This document shows, piece by piece, positions 18,938 to 27,678 of a stretch of DNA of 64,000 nt. The stretch lies in contig NZ_JAUSUF010000001.1 of the NCBI RefSeq assembly GCF_030813415.1, positions 780,922-844,921 on the forward strand. Direction: 5' to 3'. Within the stretch, counting starts at the first letter, position 1. Each line of letters starts with the position of its first letter. The stretch is from Eubacterium multiforme. Its GTDB lineage: Bacteria; Bacillota; Clostridia; Clostridiales; Clostridiaceae. The notes under the pieces are model-generated. The model was not told the origin of the DNA. It saw only the letters and a list, made by a program, of their open reading frames with translations, and made no database searches. The position numbers were made by a program, and so were the translations under genes.

Positions 18938-19927
18938 TTACTTTCCTTGAATTAGATATTTATTTATCTCTTCCTCAGTAGCAGGTTTAACTTTTAATGT
19001 ACCTTCAAATTTACATCCAAATTTTCCATAAGATACTTCAACTTCATCTAAATCTTTTCCCTTACAATATCTTCCTGCTATCCTAGCTGCTAACTCTCTA
19101 TCCTCTTCATTATGTTTCCCATTTATTATTATCATAGCACCATTATGACTTACTGGGTAAAACACTAAGTCTTCTTTTGATAAAAATTTCTTTATATTAT
19201 CTCCTTCATCCTTAGTTCTAGTGGCTATTATTTTACATCCACTATCACTAACGAAATGTCTTCCAAATCTTAATAATTCAATTTCATCTGGAGTTGCATC
19301 CCCTTTTCTTTGAAGAGTCTCTTTAAGTCTTATTGAATAATTAGGCTCAGTTAACTTACATCCACCAGCAGGTGATGGGTAATCTTTTATTCCCCACTTT
19401 TCTGCAAGTTCCATTTGAGTTTTTCTGCTTCTACCTGATATATTAAGCAGCTTTTCTCTATCTACTAATCCATTTTTCTCCATTTCAGTTTCATCTAAAT
19501 TCTTAGCACATAAAGGTCTAAGTATTATATCTTTAAAGCCTGATTCTTTTCTAACCTTATTTAAAGCTTGTCTATTTTGTGACATAGGTCTTTGGTTTAA
19601 AACCTCTCCTGTTATAATAAAATCAGCATTAAATTTCTTTAATAATTCCCCTGAATATCTCATCATCATAGCATGACAATCAATACATGGATTCATATTT
19701 TTTCCCCATCCATTTTTAGGGTCCTTTACCATTTCAAAATGTTCCTTTGAAAAGTCTACAACTTCCAATGGTATATCTATTTGCTTAGTCATTTTCTTAG
19801 CATTTTCTTCATTAAAGAAATATGATCTGAAACATATTCCTATAACTTCTATTCCTTGGTCCTTTATTAATTTTGCGGCTAATATACTATCTAATCCCCC
19901 TGAGATCATAGCTAATGCTCTAGTCAT
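18938..19927 (-). CDS. PP-loop ATPase, predicted tRNA-thiolation-like enzyme
   Basis: 329 residues. N-terminal ATP pyrophosphatase loop SGGLDSILA (residues 9-17), then NPCIDCHAMMM (about residues 80-90), like the catalytic NPCxxC of MnmA, and ITGEVLNQRPMSQN. The C-terminal 150 residues (SPAGGCKLTEP, LRFGRHF) differ from MnmA. MnmA and ThiI activate tRNA uridine with ATP and transfer sulfur; a related thiolation role here is inference. A third Cys in AGGCKL could complete a catalytic or metal site. Pairs with the DUF1934 gene downstream. Confidence 0.75.
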   Translation of the reverse strand: MTRALAMISGGLDSILAAKLIKDQGIEVIGICFRSYFFNEENAKKMTKQIDIPLEVVDFSKEHFEMVKDPKNGWGKNMNPCIDCHAMMMRYSGELLKKFNADFIITGEVLNQRPMSQNRQALNKVRKESGFKDIILRPLCAKNLDETEMEKNGLVDREKLLNISGRSRKTQMELAEKWGIKDYPSPAGGCKLTEPNYSIRLKETLQRKGDATPDEIELLRFGRHFVSDSGCKIIATRTKDEGDNIKKFLSKEDLVFYPVSHNGAMIIINGKHNEEDRELAARIAGRYCKGKDLDEVEVSYGKFGCKFEGTLKVKPATEEEINKYLIQGK

Positions 19928-20041
19928 AAAATTTCCTCCTAAAATAATTTTATTTAAACTACATATTTAATTTCATAATTTGTTACAAATTATAGTTTAT
20001 GATTGTTCTAAGATTTTATCAAGTTAAATTTTTTTATTATT

Positions 20042-20710
20042 TTAAAATGCTTCTTTTAAAACTTCTAAAAACTTAAATTTAATATTATAATCTTCTTTAT
20101 CATTCTTATTAGAAACCTTTTTCTTTTCTTTATTTTTATCTAATTCTTCATTATCTAAAACTTCATTCATTCTTTTTTCTGTTTCATTATAAGCAACTTC
20201 ACCTTTAGTTACATCAACAAAACATAGAGGCGGAAACATAACACACCACCAATTTTGTCCTGAAGCTTTTCCTATTAATATTCTATAGGCTTCATATTCC
20301 CCTTGAGGAAATACTATATTACCATATTCTTTTTCCGGGAAATTTTCCTTTGATAAATTACCCTTTACCTCATAATTATACCCATTTTCTTTTACAACTT
20401 TTTTTGCTATTTTAATGATTTTTTCATTATTACTCTTAATTATTTTTCTTGATTCTTCTATACTTTTTGATTTATTTAATAAAGGTTCTATAAATTTAAT
20501 AACTTCATTTCTAACTTTAAGTTTTAAATCTTGATCCTTTTTATTATCACTATTTGCTATTACATGAAATCTTATTATTTCATCTTTAATACTTTCATAA
20601 TTATATTGAACCTCATTATCCTTATTTATTTTTTCATCAGATAAGCTTGTACAACCAACGAAAAACAATGACCCTATAAACAATATAACTATACCAAAAA
20701 ATCTCTTCAT
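20042..20710 (-). CDS. spoIIR: Stage II sporulation protein R
   Basis: Forespore-made secreted protein that triggers SpoIIGA to process pro-sigma-E in the mother cell. 222 residues. Signal sequence (about residues 1-20) ending FFVGC, which could be a lipobox; then the conserved DEIIRFHVIANSDNKKDQDLKLKVRNEV and ASGQNWWCVMFPPLCFVD. The last 40 residues are charged (KNKEKKKVSNKNDKED). Just before the start is a hairpin that covers the AAGGGGG ribosome site, with a sigma-F-like promoter inside it. In Bacillus spoIIR sits in the prfA-ywlC region; here it follows ispE. Confidence 0.95.
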   Translation of the reverse strand: MKRFFGIVILFIGSLFFVGCTSLSDEKINKDNEVQYNYESIKDEIIRFHVIANSDNKKDQDLKLKVRNEVIKFIEPLLNKSKSIEESRKIIKSNNEKIIKIAKKVVKENGYNYEVKGNLSKENFPEKEYGNIVFPQGEYEAYRILIGKASGQNWWCVMFPPLCFVDVTKGEVAYNETEKRMNEVLDNEELDKNKEKKKVSNKNDKEDYNIKFKFLEVLKEAF

Positions 20711-20713
20711 AAT

Positions 20714-20758
20714 AAAACCCCCTTAATAGTAATGATTATTACCATTTAAGGAGGTTTT
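20714..20758 (-). promoter_or_regulatory. Hairpin sequestering the spoIIR ribosome binding site
   Basis: Minus strand, ispE to spoIIR direction: arm AAAACCTCCTTAA (20746-20758) pairs over 13 bp with TTAAGGGGGTTTT (20714-20726), one G-U. Inside is a second stem GTAAT / ATTAC with loop AATC. The downstream arm contains the Shine-Dalgarno AAGGGGG, 7 nt from the spoIIR ATG. It could also act as the ispE terminator. Confidence 0.7.
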
Positions 20759-20762
20759 ATAC
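20734..20762 (-). promoter_or_regulatory. Candidate sigma-F promoter of spoIIR
   Basis: GTATA (20758-20762), 14-nt spacer, GGTAATAATC (20734-20743). It matches the Bacillus sigma-F pattern GYWTA / GGNRANAMTW except the last base; the spacer is about 1 nt short. A start near 20727 would exclude the anti-Shine-Dalgarno arm. Confidence 0.5.
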
Positions 20763-20778
20763 AAAAATTTTATTTTTA

Positions 20779-21621
20779 TTATATTGTTCTTGTTATAAAT
20801 ACATCTTTGTATCTCTTTTTCATAGTATCATAACATTTTTGAGCCTTAACCATATCATCAAAAAAAGCAAATACAGTAGGGCCACTACCACTCATCATAC
20901 TTCCCATAGCTCCACATTCAATCATTGATTGCTTTATAGATATTATTTCTTTATATTTTGAAAGTGTAACATTTTCAAGTAAATTTTTCATATTTTTAGC
21001 TACATATTCTAAATTATCATTTTTTATATTTTTTGTAAGTTCATCAACATTTGGATGGAATACAACCTTTGTTAAATCAAACTCCTGATATACAGCCTTT
21101 GTTGAAACTCCAAAAGGTGGCTTTACAAGAACTAATATTTTATCTTTAAAAGGTTTTATTTTTGTAATTTTTTCTCCAATACCTTCACAAATAGCTGTTC
21201 CAGAAACTATACAATAAGGAACATCAGCACCAAGTTTTACACCAAGTTCCATTAATTCTTCATCACTAAGATTAGTTTTAAATATTTTATTCATAAGTTT
21301 TAAAACTGCAGCGCAGTCTGTACTACCTCCTGCAAGACCAGCTGAAACAGGAATATTCTTTTTAATTGTTATACTAACACCTGATTTTATATTAAACTTA
21401 TCCATAAATAACTTTGCTGCTTTATATGCTAAATTTCTTTCATCAGTTGGGACATAGGGCTTATTACAATTTATTTTTATTCCCTTACTTATCTTTTCTA
21501 TTGTTATTTCATCATATAAATCTATTGCTTGCATTATCATTCTTAATAAATGATATCCATCTTCTCTTTTTCCAACAATATCTAATGCTATATTAACTTT
21601 AGCATATGCCTTTATATTCAT
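20779..21621 (-). CDS. ispE: 4-diphosphocytidyl-2-C-methyl-D-erythritol kinase
   Basis: GHMP kinase of the MEP isoprenoid pathway. 280 residues. N-terminus AYAKVNIALDIVGKREDGYH is the IspE signature; the ATP-binding glycine-rich loop is PVSAGLAGGSTDCAAVL (about residues 91-107); the C-terminal MGSMMSGSGPTVFAFF is the third GHMP motif. In Bacillus ispE also follows yabG-veg, so synteny supports it. Ends 21 bp before the spoIIR control hairpin. Confidence 0.96.
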   Translation of the reverse strand: MNIKAYAKVNIALDIVGKREDGYHLLRMIMQAIDLYDEITIEKISKGIKINCNKPYVPTDERNLAYKAAKLFMDKFNIKSGVSITIKKNIPVSAGLAGGSTDCAAVLKLMNKIFKTNLSDEELMELGVKLGADVPYCIVSGTAICEGIGEKITKIKPFKDKILVLVKPPFGVSTKAVYQEFDLTKVVFHPNVDELTKNIKNDNLEYVAKNMKNLLENVTLSKYKEIISIKQSMIECGAMGSMMSGSGPTVFAFFDDMVKAQKCYDTMKKRYKDVFITRTI

Positions 21622-21641
21622 TACATATCCCTTCCTTCGTT

Positions 21642-21674
21642 AATTTGCTATTTCATATTTTATCATAGCAAATT
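21642..21674. repeat. Inverted repeat between cphA and ispE
   Basis: AATTTGCTAT and its exact complement flank a 13-nt loop. No clear T-run follows on the minus strand. It may be a weak cphA terminator or an ispE leader hairpin. Confidence 0.5.
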
Positions 21675-21721
21675 ACTCCTGTCTATTTTTGTAATATTAA
21701 AATAAACATAAGATATGTTAT

Positions 21722-24328
21722 TTATAAATTAACTAATTTATCTTTTTTATCTTCCTTTTTTATTTCTTCAACAACTTGAACTAAAGGTTGTAATTCTTCA
21801 AAAAATATTACTACAATATCTCCTTCTTTACTTATTCTAATACCTTCTTTAAAAGCTTCAACTTCATCTAATACAGTAGTACACTTTTTCTTATTACTTA
21901 TTCCTCTTTTTATAATTTCTGCAAGTTCTCCTGGCTTTCTTCCTCTTTTATCCCTATCTTCTTTTATTACTATAATATCTAAATTCTCATCACTTATCTT
22001 ACCAATTTCTTCTGCCATTTCATCACTTCTATCTCCAGGAATTCCTATAACTCCAATTAAATTATTGTGCTCAATATTTTTTAATGATTCAAATATAGCT
22101 CTATATCCATCTACATTATGACCATAATCTAATATGATTTTTCTTCCATCTATTTCATACATATTAAATCTTCCTGAATTATAATTAGAATCCAGTTTAA
22201 ACTTATTAAAACCTCTAGCTATCATACAATAATCTATACCTAAACCAACTAAAGCTGCACATGCTGCTAATGAATTTTCAATATTAAATATTAACTTTCC
22301 ATTTAAAGTAATAGGAATATCATCAATTTTTATAACATTATATTTTCTTCCATTGCTCATAACGCAAAGCATATCATTATCTATAAAAACAGCTTTTTTC
22401 CCTGCAATTATATTTTCCTTAATTAATGGATTATTTTTATCCTTTGAAAAGTATATAATCTCTCCTTTAATTCTAGAAATTATACTTTTGCTCCATTTAT
22501 CATCTGCATTTATAACTGAATAACCTTCTGATTTTACCGCCTCTGCAACTAATGATTTTACAAAACTTAAATCTTCCATAGTATTTATATCATTAAGACC
22601 TAGGTGATCCTCAGTTATATTTGTAATTATTCCAACATCAGCTAAATCGTATGCCAAACCCTTCTTAATCATTCCACCTCGAGCAGTTTCAAGAACAGCA
22701 ACATCAACCTCTTTATTTAAAAGAATAGCTTTTGCACTTTCATATCCTGTATCGTCTCCTATATCTATACATTCATCTCCTATATAAATTCCAGATGTTG
22801 ATGTCATTCCAACTGTATTTCCCATAAGCTTTAATACGTAAGAAATTAATCTAGTTGTAGTTGTCTTTCCATTAGTTCCTGTTATAGATATTAATGGAAT
22901 ATTTTTAGGATTCCCTTTATATAAATGTTTAAAAATATAATCTCCAACATCTCTTGCTTTTCCCTTTGATGGATAATGATGCATCCTTATACCAGGCGCT
23001 GCATTAACTTCCATAATTACACCCTTACCATTTAAAGGCTTATTTATATTTTCACATATTATATCAATACCACAAATATCTAACCCAATAATTTTTGAAA
23101 CCCTACTACAAAGTTTTTTATTTTCTTCACAAATTTCATCTGTACAATCTATAGCCATTCCACCTGTAGATAAATTTGCATTCTTTCTAAGTATTATATT
23201 TTCACCTTTTTTAGGTATACTTTTTAAATTATATCCACGCTCACTTATAAGCTCTTTCATCTCATCATCAACATCAACTTTTGTTAATGGTTTTTCATGT
23301 CCCTCTCCCCTTAAAGGATTACTATTTAACTCCTTTATTAATTCTTTAATAGTTTTCTTGCCATCTCCACATATTGCAGGGGGAATTCTTAAAGCTGCTG
23401 CAACTACTTCATTATTAACTACACATACTCTATAATCATTTCCCTCTACATATTTTTCAATTATTATATCTTTGTATTTTTTAGATAGTTTATTGTAAGC
23501 TTTTAAAAGCTCTTTATCGTCTCTTATATTTAAAATTACACCTCTACCTTGATTTCCACATTGAGGCTTTAAAACAACTGGATATCCTATATCTTCAGCT
23601 TCCTTTAATAAACTTATTATATTAAATACCTTTTCTCCATTAGCTATAGGAATGTTTTGACTTTTAAGCATTGTTTTTGTAAGAATCTTATCGCAGGCAA
23701 TATCTACACTAACGCAACTAGTATTACTTCCAATTGTTGCTTCAATAATACGTCCTTGTTTTCCATAACCTATTTGATAATATCCTGAATCATCTATTTT
23801 AAATACAGGAATTCCTGATCTTTCTGCTGCATTTTTAATTGCTTCTGTACTTGGTCCTATTAATTCTTGATTTAAAATATCTTTAATTATTTTTATTCTC
23901 TCTTTAAAATTGATATCTTTATTTAAAATTAATGAATTTATTAAATCAACAGCTAATTTACCAATTTCTATTGCTGTTTTTTTGTATAGATATTCATAAA
24001 TCACATAATAATGTTCTTCCTTAACTTCCCTTGCTTTTCCATAGGAACAATTTATTCCAAGCATATTTTGTATAGCAATTATAGTATGTTCACAAATGTG
24101 GGCTAAGTACGTTCCTTCATTAAGTCTTATAACAAAACCACCTTCAATTTCTATTCCACATCTATGGTCATTTAAATTGGGCAATATTTTAAGAAGTTTA
24201 TCATTAAAACCTTCAATTTCCTTACTTGGAATTTCTGAATATCCTTCTAAATCTATATCCATCCTTATACATTTTCTATGAGCATAAATATTTCTTCCAT
24301 TAAAGACTTTTATCCCTTTTATCTTCAT
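21722..24328 (-). CDS. cphA: Cyanophycin synthetase
   Basis: Polymerises aspartate and arginine into cyanophycin, a nitrogen store. 868 residues. N-terminal domain, then ATP-grasp (about residues 210-470, with VLKPQCGNQGRGV and VNAAPGIRMHHYP) and a Mur-ligase-like domain with P-loop SITGTNGKTTTTRL (about residues 490-503). The ATG at 24328 is chosen: GAGGAGG lies 12 nt upstream, and a TTG 21 nt further up overlaps that site. It overlaps the end of cphB by 29 bp, so translation is probably coupled. Located among sporulation genes. Confidence 0.93.
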   Translation of the reverse strand: MKIKGIKVFNGRNIYAHRKCIRMDIDLEGYSEIPSKEIEGFNDKLLKILPNLNDHRCGIEIEGGFVIRLNEGTYLAHICEHTIIAIQNMLGINCSYGKAREVKEEHYYVIYEYLYKKTAIEIGKLAVDLINSLILNKDINFKERIKIIKDILNQELIGPSTEAIKNAAERSGIPVFKIDDSGYYQIGYGKQGRIIEATIGSNTSCVSVDIACDKILTKTMLKSQNIPIANGEKVFNIISLLKEAEDIGYPVVLKPQCGNQGRGVILNIRDDKELLKAYNKLSKKYKDIIIEKYVEGNDYRVCVVNNEVVAAALRIPPAICGDGKKTIKELIKELNSNPLRGEGHEKPLTKVDVDDEMKELISERGYNLKSIPKKGENIILRKNANLSTGGMAIDCTDEICEENKKLCSRVSKIIGLDICGIDIICENINKPLNGKGVIMEVNAAPGIRMHHYPSKGKARDVGDYIFKHLYKGNPKNIPLISITGTNGKTTTTRLISYVLKLMGNTVGMTSTSGIYIGDECIDIGDDTGYESAKAILLNKEVDVAVLETARGGMIKKGLAYDLADVGIITNITEDHLGLNDINTMEDLSFVKSLVAEAVKSEGYSVINADDKWSKSIISRIKGEIIYFSKDKNNPLIKENIIAGKKAVFIDNDMLCVMSNGRKYNVIKIDDIPITLNGKLIFNIENSLAACAALVGLGIDYCMIARGFNKFKLDSNYNSGRFNMYEIDGRKIILDYGHNVDGYRAIFESLKNIEHNNLIGVIGIPGDRSDEMAEEIGKISDENLDIIVIKEDRDKRGRKPGELAEIIKRGISNKKKCTTVLDEVEAFKEGIRISKEGDIVVIFFEELQPLVQVVEEIKKEDKKDKLVNL

Positions 24329-25145
24329 CTCTAAATACTTCCTCCTCAAAAGGTATCTTATTAATTAGATCAAATTTATTTCCTTCTATAAGAACATGCA
24401 ATTTAACATTAAAAATACTTAATGTTTTATCCATAAATTGTTCTGAAACATTTGTATGATTTATACTGCTTCCATCTATTATATACACAGCTCCACTACC
24501 AACTACTTTTAAAAGCTTTTTTTCATTAATTATTATGGCAGTATCCTCGTCTATTCCAATTCCTAAATTTTCAGGATTTTCAGCTATTCCAGTTAATAAC
24601 CGACCAATTCTTCCTCTTTGACTAAAATGCTGATCAATAATTACATTTTCAACTAATCCAAGACCTGGAGACATATTAATACTATTTTTGTTTGGTGATT
24701 CTTCATCATCTCCATCTAAAATCATAGTTTCACTCATAACAGATGCCCCTGCTGATGTACCAACTATAACTTTGCCATCCATTAATCCACCAATTAAAGA
24801 TTCATTTAAAGGTGTTCCCCCTATTAAACTAGTAATTCTTAATTGGTCTCCTCCTGTAAAAAATATTAACTTAGCTGAATTTACAAGATTAATATTTTTT
24901 TCTAAATATGCCTCTTCTCTTTCATTTATATCTAAAAATTCTATCCTGTTAACGCCTATTTTTCTAAATACCTTATTATAAATACTTTTCATATCCTCTT
25001 GAATTTCAGAAGCAATAGTTGCAACTAACAATAAATCTTCTTTTTTATTAATCAGATTACATACTTCATTTAAGATTTTCTTTCTTCCTTCTTTATCTTC
25101 TGCTCCGCCTATTATAACTAAATTATAATTTAACTTAGATTCCAT
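24300..25145 (-). CDS. cphB: Cyanophycinase
   Basis: Serine exopeptidase (S51 family) that releases beta-Asp-Arg dipeptides from cyanophycin. 281 residues. Start IIGGAEDKEGRKKIL; FFTGGDQLRIT; nucleophile Ser in VGTSAGASVMSE (about residue 132); IDQHFSQRGRIGRL; GIGIDEDTAI. Lies directly before cphA with a 29-bp overlap, the usual synthesis/degradation pair. GAGGTGATATT precedes the ATG. Confidence 0.93.
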   Translation of the reverse strand: MESKLNYNLVIIGGAEDKEGRKKILNEVCNLINKKEDLLLVATIASEIQEDMKSIYNKVFRKIGVNRIEFLDINEREEAYLEKNINLVNSAKLIFFTGGDQLRITSLIGGTPLNESLIGGLMDGKVIVGTSAGASVMSETMILDGDDEESPNKNSINMSPGLGLVENVIIDQHFSQRGRIGRLLTGIAENPENLGIGIDEDTAIIINEKKLLKVVGSGAVYIIDGSSINHTNVSEQFMDKTLSIFNVKLHVLIEGNKFDLINKIPFEEEVFRDEDKRDKSL

Positions 25146-25272
25146 AATATCACCTCAAATCATGCGTTTATTATTATCCCCTAAGTGCTATTTAATTATT
25201 CAAAATTATTTAAAGCTATAAAAATAAAAAAGCCCTTAAAATTTAAAAGCTTTTATTATTATATTAAATAAC

Positions 25273-25306
25273 AAAAAGCCTTACTAAAATATTAGTAAGA
25301 CTTTTT
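25273..25306 (-). terminator. Terminator of the SipL-like gene
   Basis: AAAAAGCCTTACTAA pairs with TTAGTAAGACTTTTT (one wobble pair) around AATA, just after the stop. A second smaller hairpin (AAAAGC / GCTTTT) lies near 25229-25257. Confidence 0.8.
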
Positions 25307-25313
25307 ATCTAGG

Positions 25314-26876
25314 CTAAGATACAGCTCTTCCTGGTATTAATAATTTTTCTCCAACTATTAATTTATCCGCATCTTCTAATTCATTAATTTTTATAATTTC
25401 GTTCATTGTAGTATGATATTTCTTTGCAAGTTTCCACAAAGTATCTCCTTCTCCAACAACATAAATTGTAATACTTGCCTTCTTCTTAATTTCTTCTCCT
25501 TCCCTTTCTACTATATCACTTACAAATTCTTTTTTAATTTCAAATAAAACTTTAGCTATAACATCTATATTAGCCTTTATTGAAATAGTATTTGCTTCAA
25601 TTGCTACATCTAAATTTTCTATAGAAGCCTTAACTAAAGCCTTCATATTTTCATTAGCACCATTTGCATCTATGCTTATATTAAATGGAATGTCTCCTGA
25701 AACTTTATCTAAATAAGTTTCTTCATCATTAGTTTTATATATAACATTAACTTTTATATATCCAGAAACTTTTATTTTATCTTGAGCAACTGACTTATCT
25801 GTTAAAATAACATTTGCCAAATTAGTTATTATTTTTTCTGGCATCATATTGCCTTCATTTATATATATATTATCCTTAATTATAGATTCATTATTATATA
25901 TTCCTTGAAGCATTCCAATATTGTGTTCATCCCTTGATACTTCAATTTTAAACTTAGGAGAATAAGCATCTACTATAACATCTATATTTTTCTTTGAAAA
26001 TACCTTTGCACTACAAATAACTAAAACTTCAGTATTAACTATTCTAGCTTCACCTAGGTCATCTTCTTCTACAGTTATATCTTTATTTTTTATATTAAAA
26101 TCAGCAGTTACTAACATATCTGGAGTTACCCCTGCCATTTCCATTTCTTTAGATAAATAAATATTATCCTCTAAATAATAAACTTCCTTACTTTCATTAC
26201 TTAAATATATTATTCCAAATTTACAATAGCAACCACAATATACTTTCTCTTCTCCAATTTTCACTTCTTTCTTTTGAAGTTCCATTTTTGATTTTAAAAC
26301 TTTTGATATTGGTGGTTTATCCATGCTAACCCTAATCATTGATTTCCCTATTATTTCAATATTTTCACTAGCATTTTTATTATTTATAGCCTCATTTTTT
26401 TTAAGAACTTCTACTCCATCACTTTCAGAAACATCCTTTACAAGTTCAAGCTCCTTTCCTTCATACATTTCCCAATTAAAATTAAGAACTCCATCAATAG
26501 CAATTTTTCTCTCATTTATTATTTGTGCTTCAATATGTTCTACTCTGCATTCTACTTCGCAGATTATTTTATGTTCACTTTCTTGTAAGTCTAAACTGCT
26601 ATTAAATTTTTGAGAATAGTTAACTGATGAAACTATTGTACTTTCTTCTTTTGCTAAATAAAGTACATTATACTCAATTCTACCTTCTACCATAACCTTA
26701 TCCCCAACAGTTTCCTTAGACATAACAGTTGGTTTTGCATCAACCATTAATAATTTTTCTACATCTGGATGAGTGTCTGGTATAAGGTACTCATCATTTA
26801 ACATACTAGTAGTATTACTTTCTCTTAAAAGTTGTTCAAATTTAATATTTTCTTTTATAACATCTATCTTTGCCAT
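25314..26876 (-). CDS. sipL: DUF3794 and LysM protein, SipL-like spore coat morphogenetic protein
   Basis: 520 residues. Repeated DUF3794-type modules in the first 450 residues (for example EYLIPDTHPDVEKLLMVDAKP and similar later segments), then a C-terminal LysM domain (IYVVGEGDTLWKLAKKYHTTMNEIIKINEL). In C. difficile SipL has this architecture and binds SpoIVA through LysM to attach the coat; the same role here is inference. ATG at 26876 is chosen because GGAGGGG lies upstream and MAKIDVIKENIKFEQLL is the family start; the open frame extends 38 codons further without support. Neighbours veg and yabG fit a sporulation block. Confidence 0.88.
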   Translation of the reverse strand: MAKIDVIKENIKFEQLLRESNTTSMLNDEYLIPDTHPDVEKLLMVDAKPTVMSKETVGDKVMVEGRIEYNVLYLAKEESTIVSSVNYSQKFNSSLDLQESEHKIICEVECRVEHIEAQIINERKIAIDGVLNFNWEMYEGKELELVKDVSESDGVEVLKKNEAINNKNASENIEIIGKSMIRVSMDKPPISKVLKSKMELQKKEVKIGEEKVYCGCYCKFGIIYLSNESKEVYYLEDNIYLSKEMEMAGVTPDMLVTADFNIKNKDITVEEDDLGEARIVNTEVLVICSAKVFSKKNIDVIVDAYSPKFKIEVSRDEHNIGMLQGIYNNESIIKDNIYINEGNMMPEKIITNLANVILTDKSVAQDKIKVSGYIKVNVIYKTNDEETYLDKVSGDIPFNISIDANGANENMKALVKASIENLDVAIEANTISIKANIDVIAKVLFEIKKEFVSDIVEREGEEIKKKASITIYVVGEGDTLWKLAKKYHTTMNEIIKINELEDADKLIVGEKLLIPGRAVS

Positions 26877-27059
26877 TTTAACCCCTCCTATAAAATACCT
26901 ACTACTATTTATATAGAAAGATTTTAAATTTATGACTATTATAAAAGAAAAATACTTATTTCTTTTGTTATATTTCATCAATACATCCATATTAAAGAAA
27001 TATTTTTTATATGTTATATAATCTTTTAATTTTTGCCAAAAATTTATTTTATTTTTTTG

Positions 27060-27088
27060 TTGACAAAGGTACCTTTTTGTCGTAATAT
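27060..27088 (+). promoter_or_regulatory. Promoter of candidate small RNA, with palindromic spacer
   Basis: TTGACA (27060-27065), 17-bp spacer, TAATAT (27083-27088); TATAAT is also present at 27086-27091 with a 20-bp spacer. The spacer holds the 12-bp palindrome AAAGGTACCTTT (27065-27076), a possible operator. No plus-strand coding sequence follows. Confidence 0.65.
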
Positions 27089-27095
27089 AATAATT

Positions 27096-27184
27096 GGTTA
27101 TTGACCATATAACCTCTCATAAATTCTCAATACCCTTTTATACCATAGTTGAAAGATGGAAACCCACCATCTTTCTTTTTTTTT
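27096..27184 (+). ncRNA. Candidate small RNA between sipL and veg
   Basis: A roughly 90-nt transcript is predicted from a good plus-strand promoter and a strong intrinsic terminator, with no open frame having a ribosome site. Structure by eye: 5' hairpin GGTTAT / ATAACC (27096-27114, loop TGACCAT), a C/U-rich single-stranded middle (27115-27150), and the terminator hairpin (27151-27175) whose loop is AAACCCA. Both neighbours are on the minus strand, so this terminator serves neither. It is not a known RNA family to me. Confidence 0.55.
27151..27184 (+). terminator. Intrinsic terminator of the candidate small RNA
   Basis: GAAAGATGG / CCATCTTTC, 7-nt loop, then nine T. The minus-strand tail after this stem has no T-run, so it points to a plus-strand transcript. 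Confidence 0.85.
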
Positions 27185-27205
27185 ATTTTTTTATAAAATA
27201 GAAAA

Positions 27206-27231
27206 AAAACTTCGAAAAATTTCGAAGTTTT
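27206..27231 (-). terminator. Terminator of veg
   Basis: AAAACTTCGAAA with its complement, followed on the minus strand by eight T. 4 bp past the veg stop. Confidence 0.85.
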
Positions 27232-27235
27232 ATTT

Positions 27236-27472
27236 CTATCCTGGAAAATGTAATTGCACTGTCTGAGTTAATACATCTGAATAACTGTATGTCACGGTTC
27301 TTTGGGTGTCATTGTCTAATCTTATTACGAATATGCTAGGGTAAGCACTTTCTAAAACTCCATCGTTAACCAGAATCTTTTTTCTTCCTCCGTTGGCTTT
27401 TAAAGTTACTTTTTCTCCAAGGTGTCCTTCAATACTTTTTTTGATTGAAGAAATAGTCTTAATAGTTCCCAT
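27236..27472 (-). CDS. veg: Veg family protein
   Basis: 78 residues. Conserved Veg start TISSIKKSIEGHLGEKVTLKANGGRKK and core GVLESAYPSIFVIRLDN. In Bacillus, Veg is very highly expressed and affects biofilm and spore outgrowth; the biochemical role is unsettled. The ATG at 27472 is preceded by GAGGGTG; the frame extends 31 codons upstream without support. It lies next to yabG, as in Bacillus. Confidence 0.93.
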   Translation of the reverse strand: MGTIKTISSIKKSIEGHLGEKVTLKANGGRKKILVNDGVLESAYPSIFVIRLDNDTQRTVTYSYSDVLTQTVQLHFPG

Positions 27473-27678
27473 GAAAACACCCTCTTTCCTTATTTGATTA
27501 TACCATTTTTTTGAATATAAGTCAAATAAAATTTTAATTTTATCATTTAATAAATGTAATGTCAATATATTTTTATATTTTCTTACTTTTTTATTATTTG
27601 TAAATAACTAATTATTTATACATAATAAATTTATTTATATTTTATCTATAGATTAAATCATAAAATTAATCTTATAAT

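Noticed and set aside
24328..24349. TTG seven codons upstream as cphA start
   Set aside because: It overlaps the GAGGAGG site that serves the ATG at 24328.
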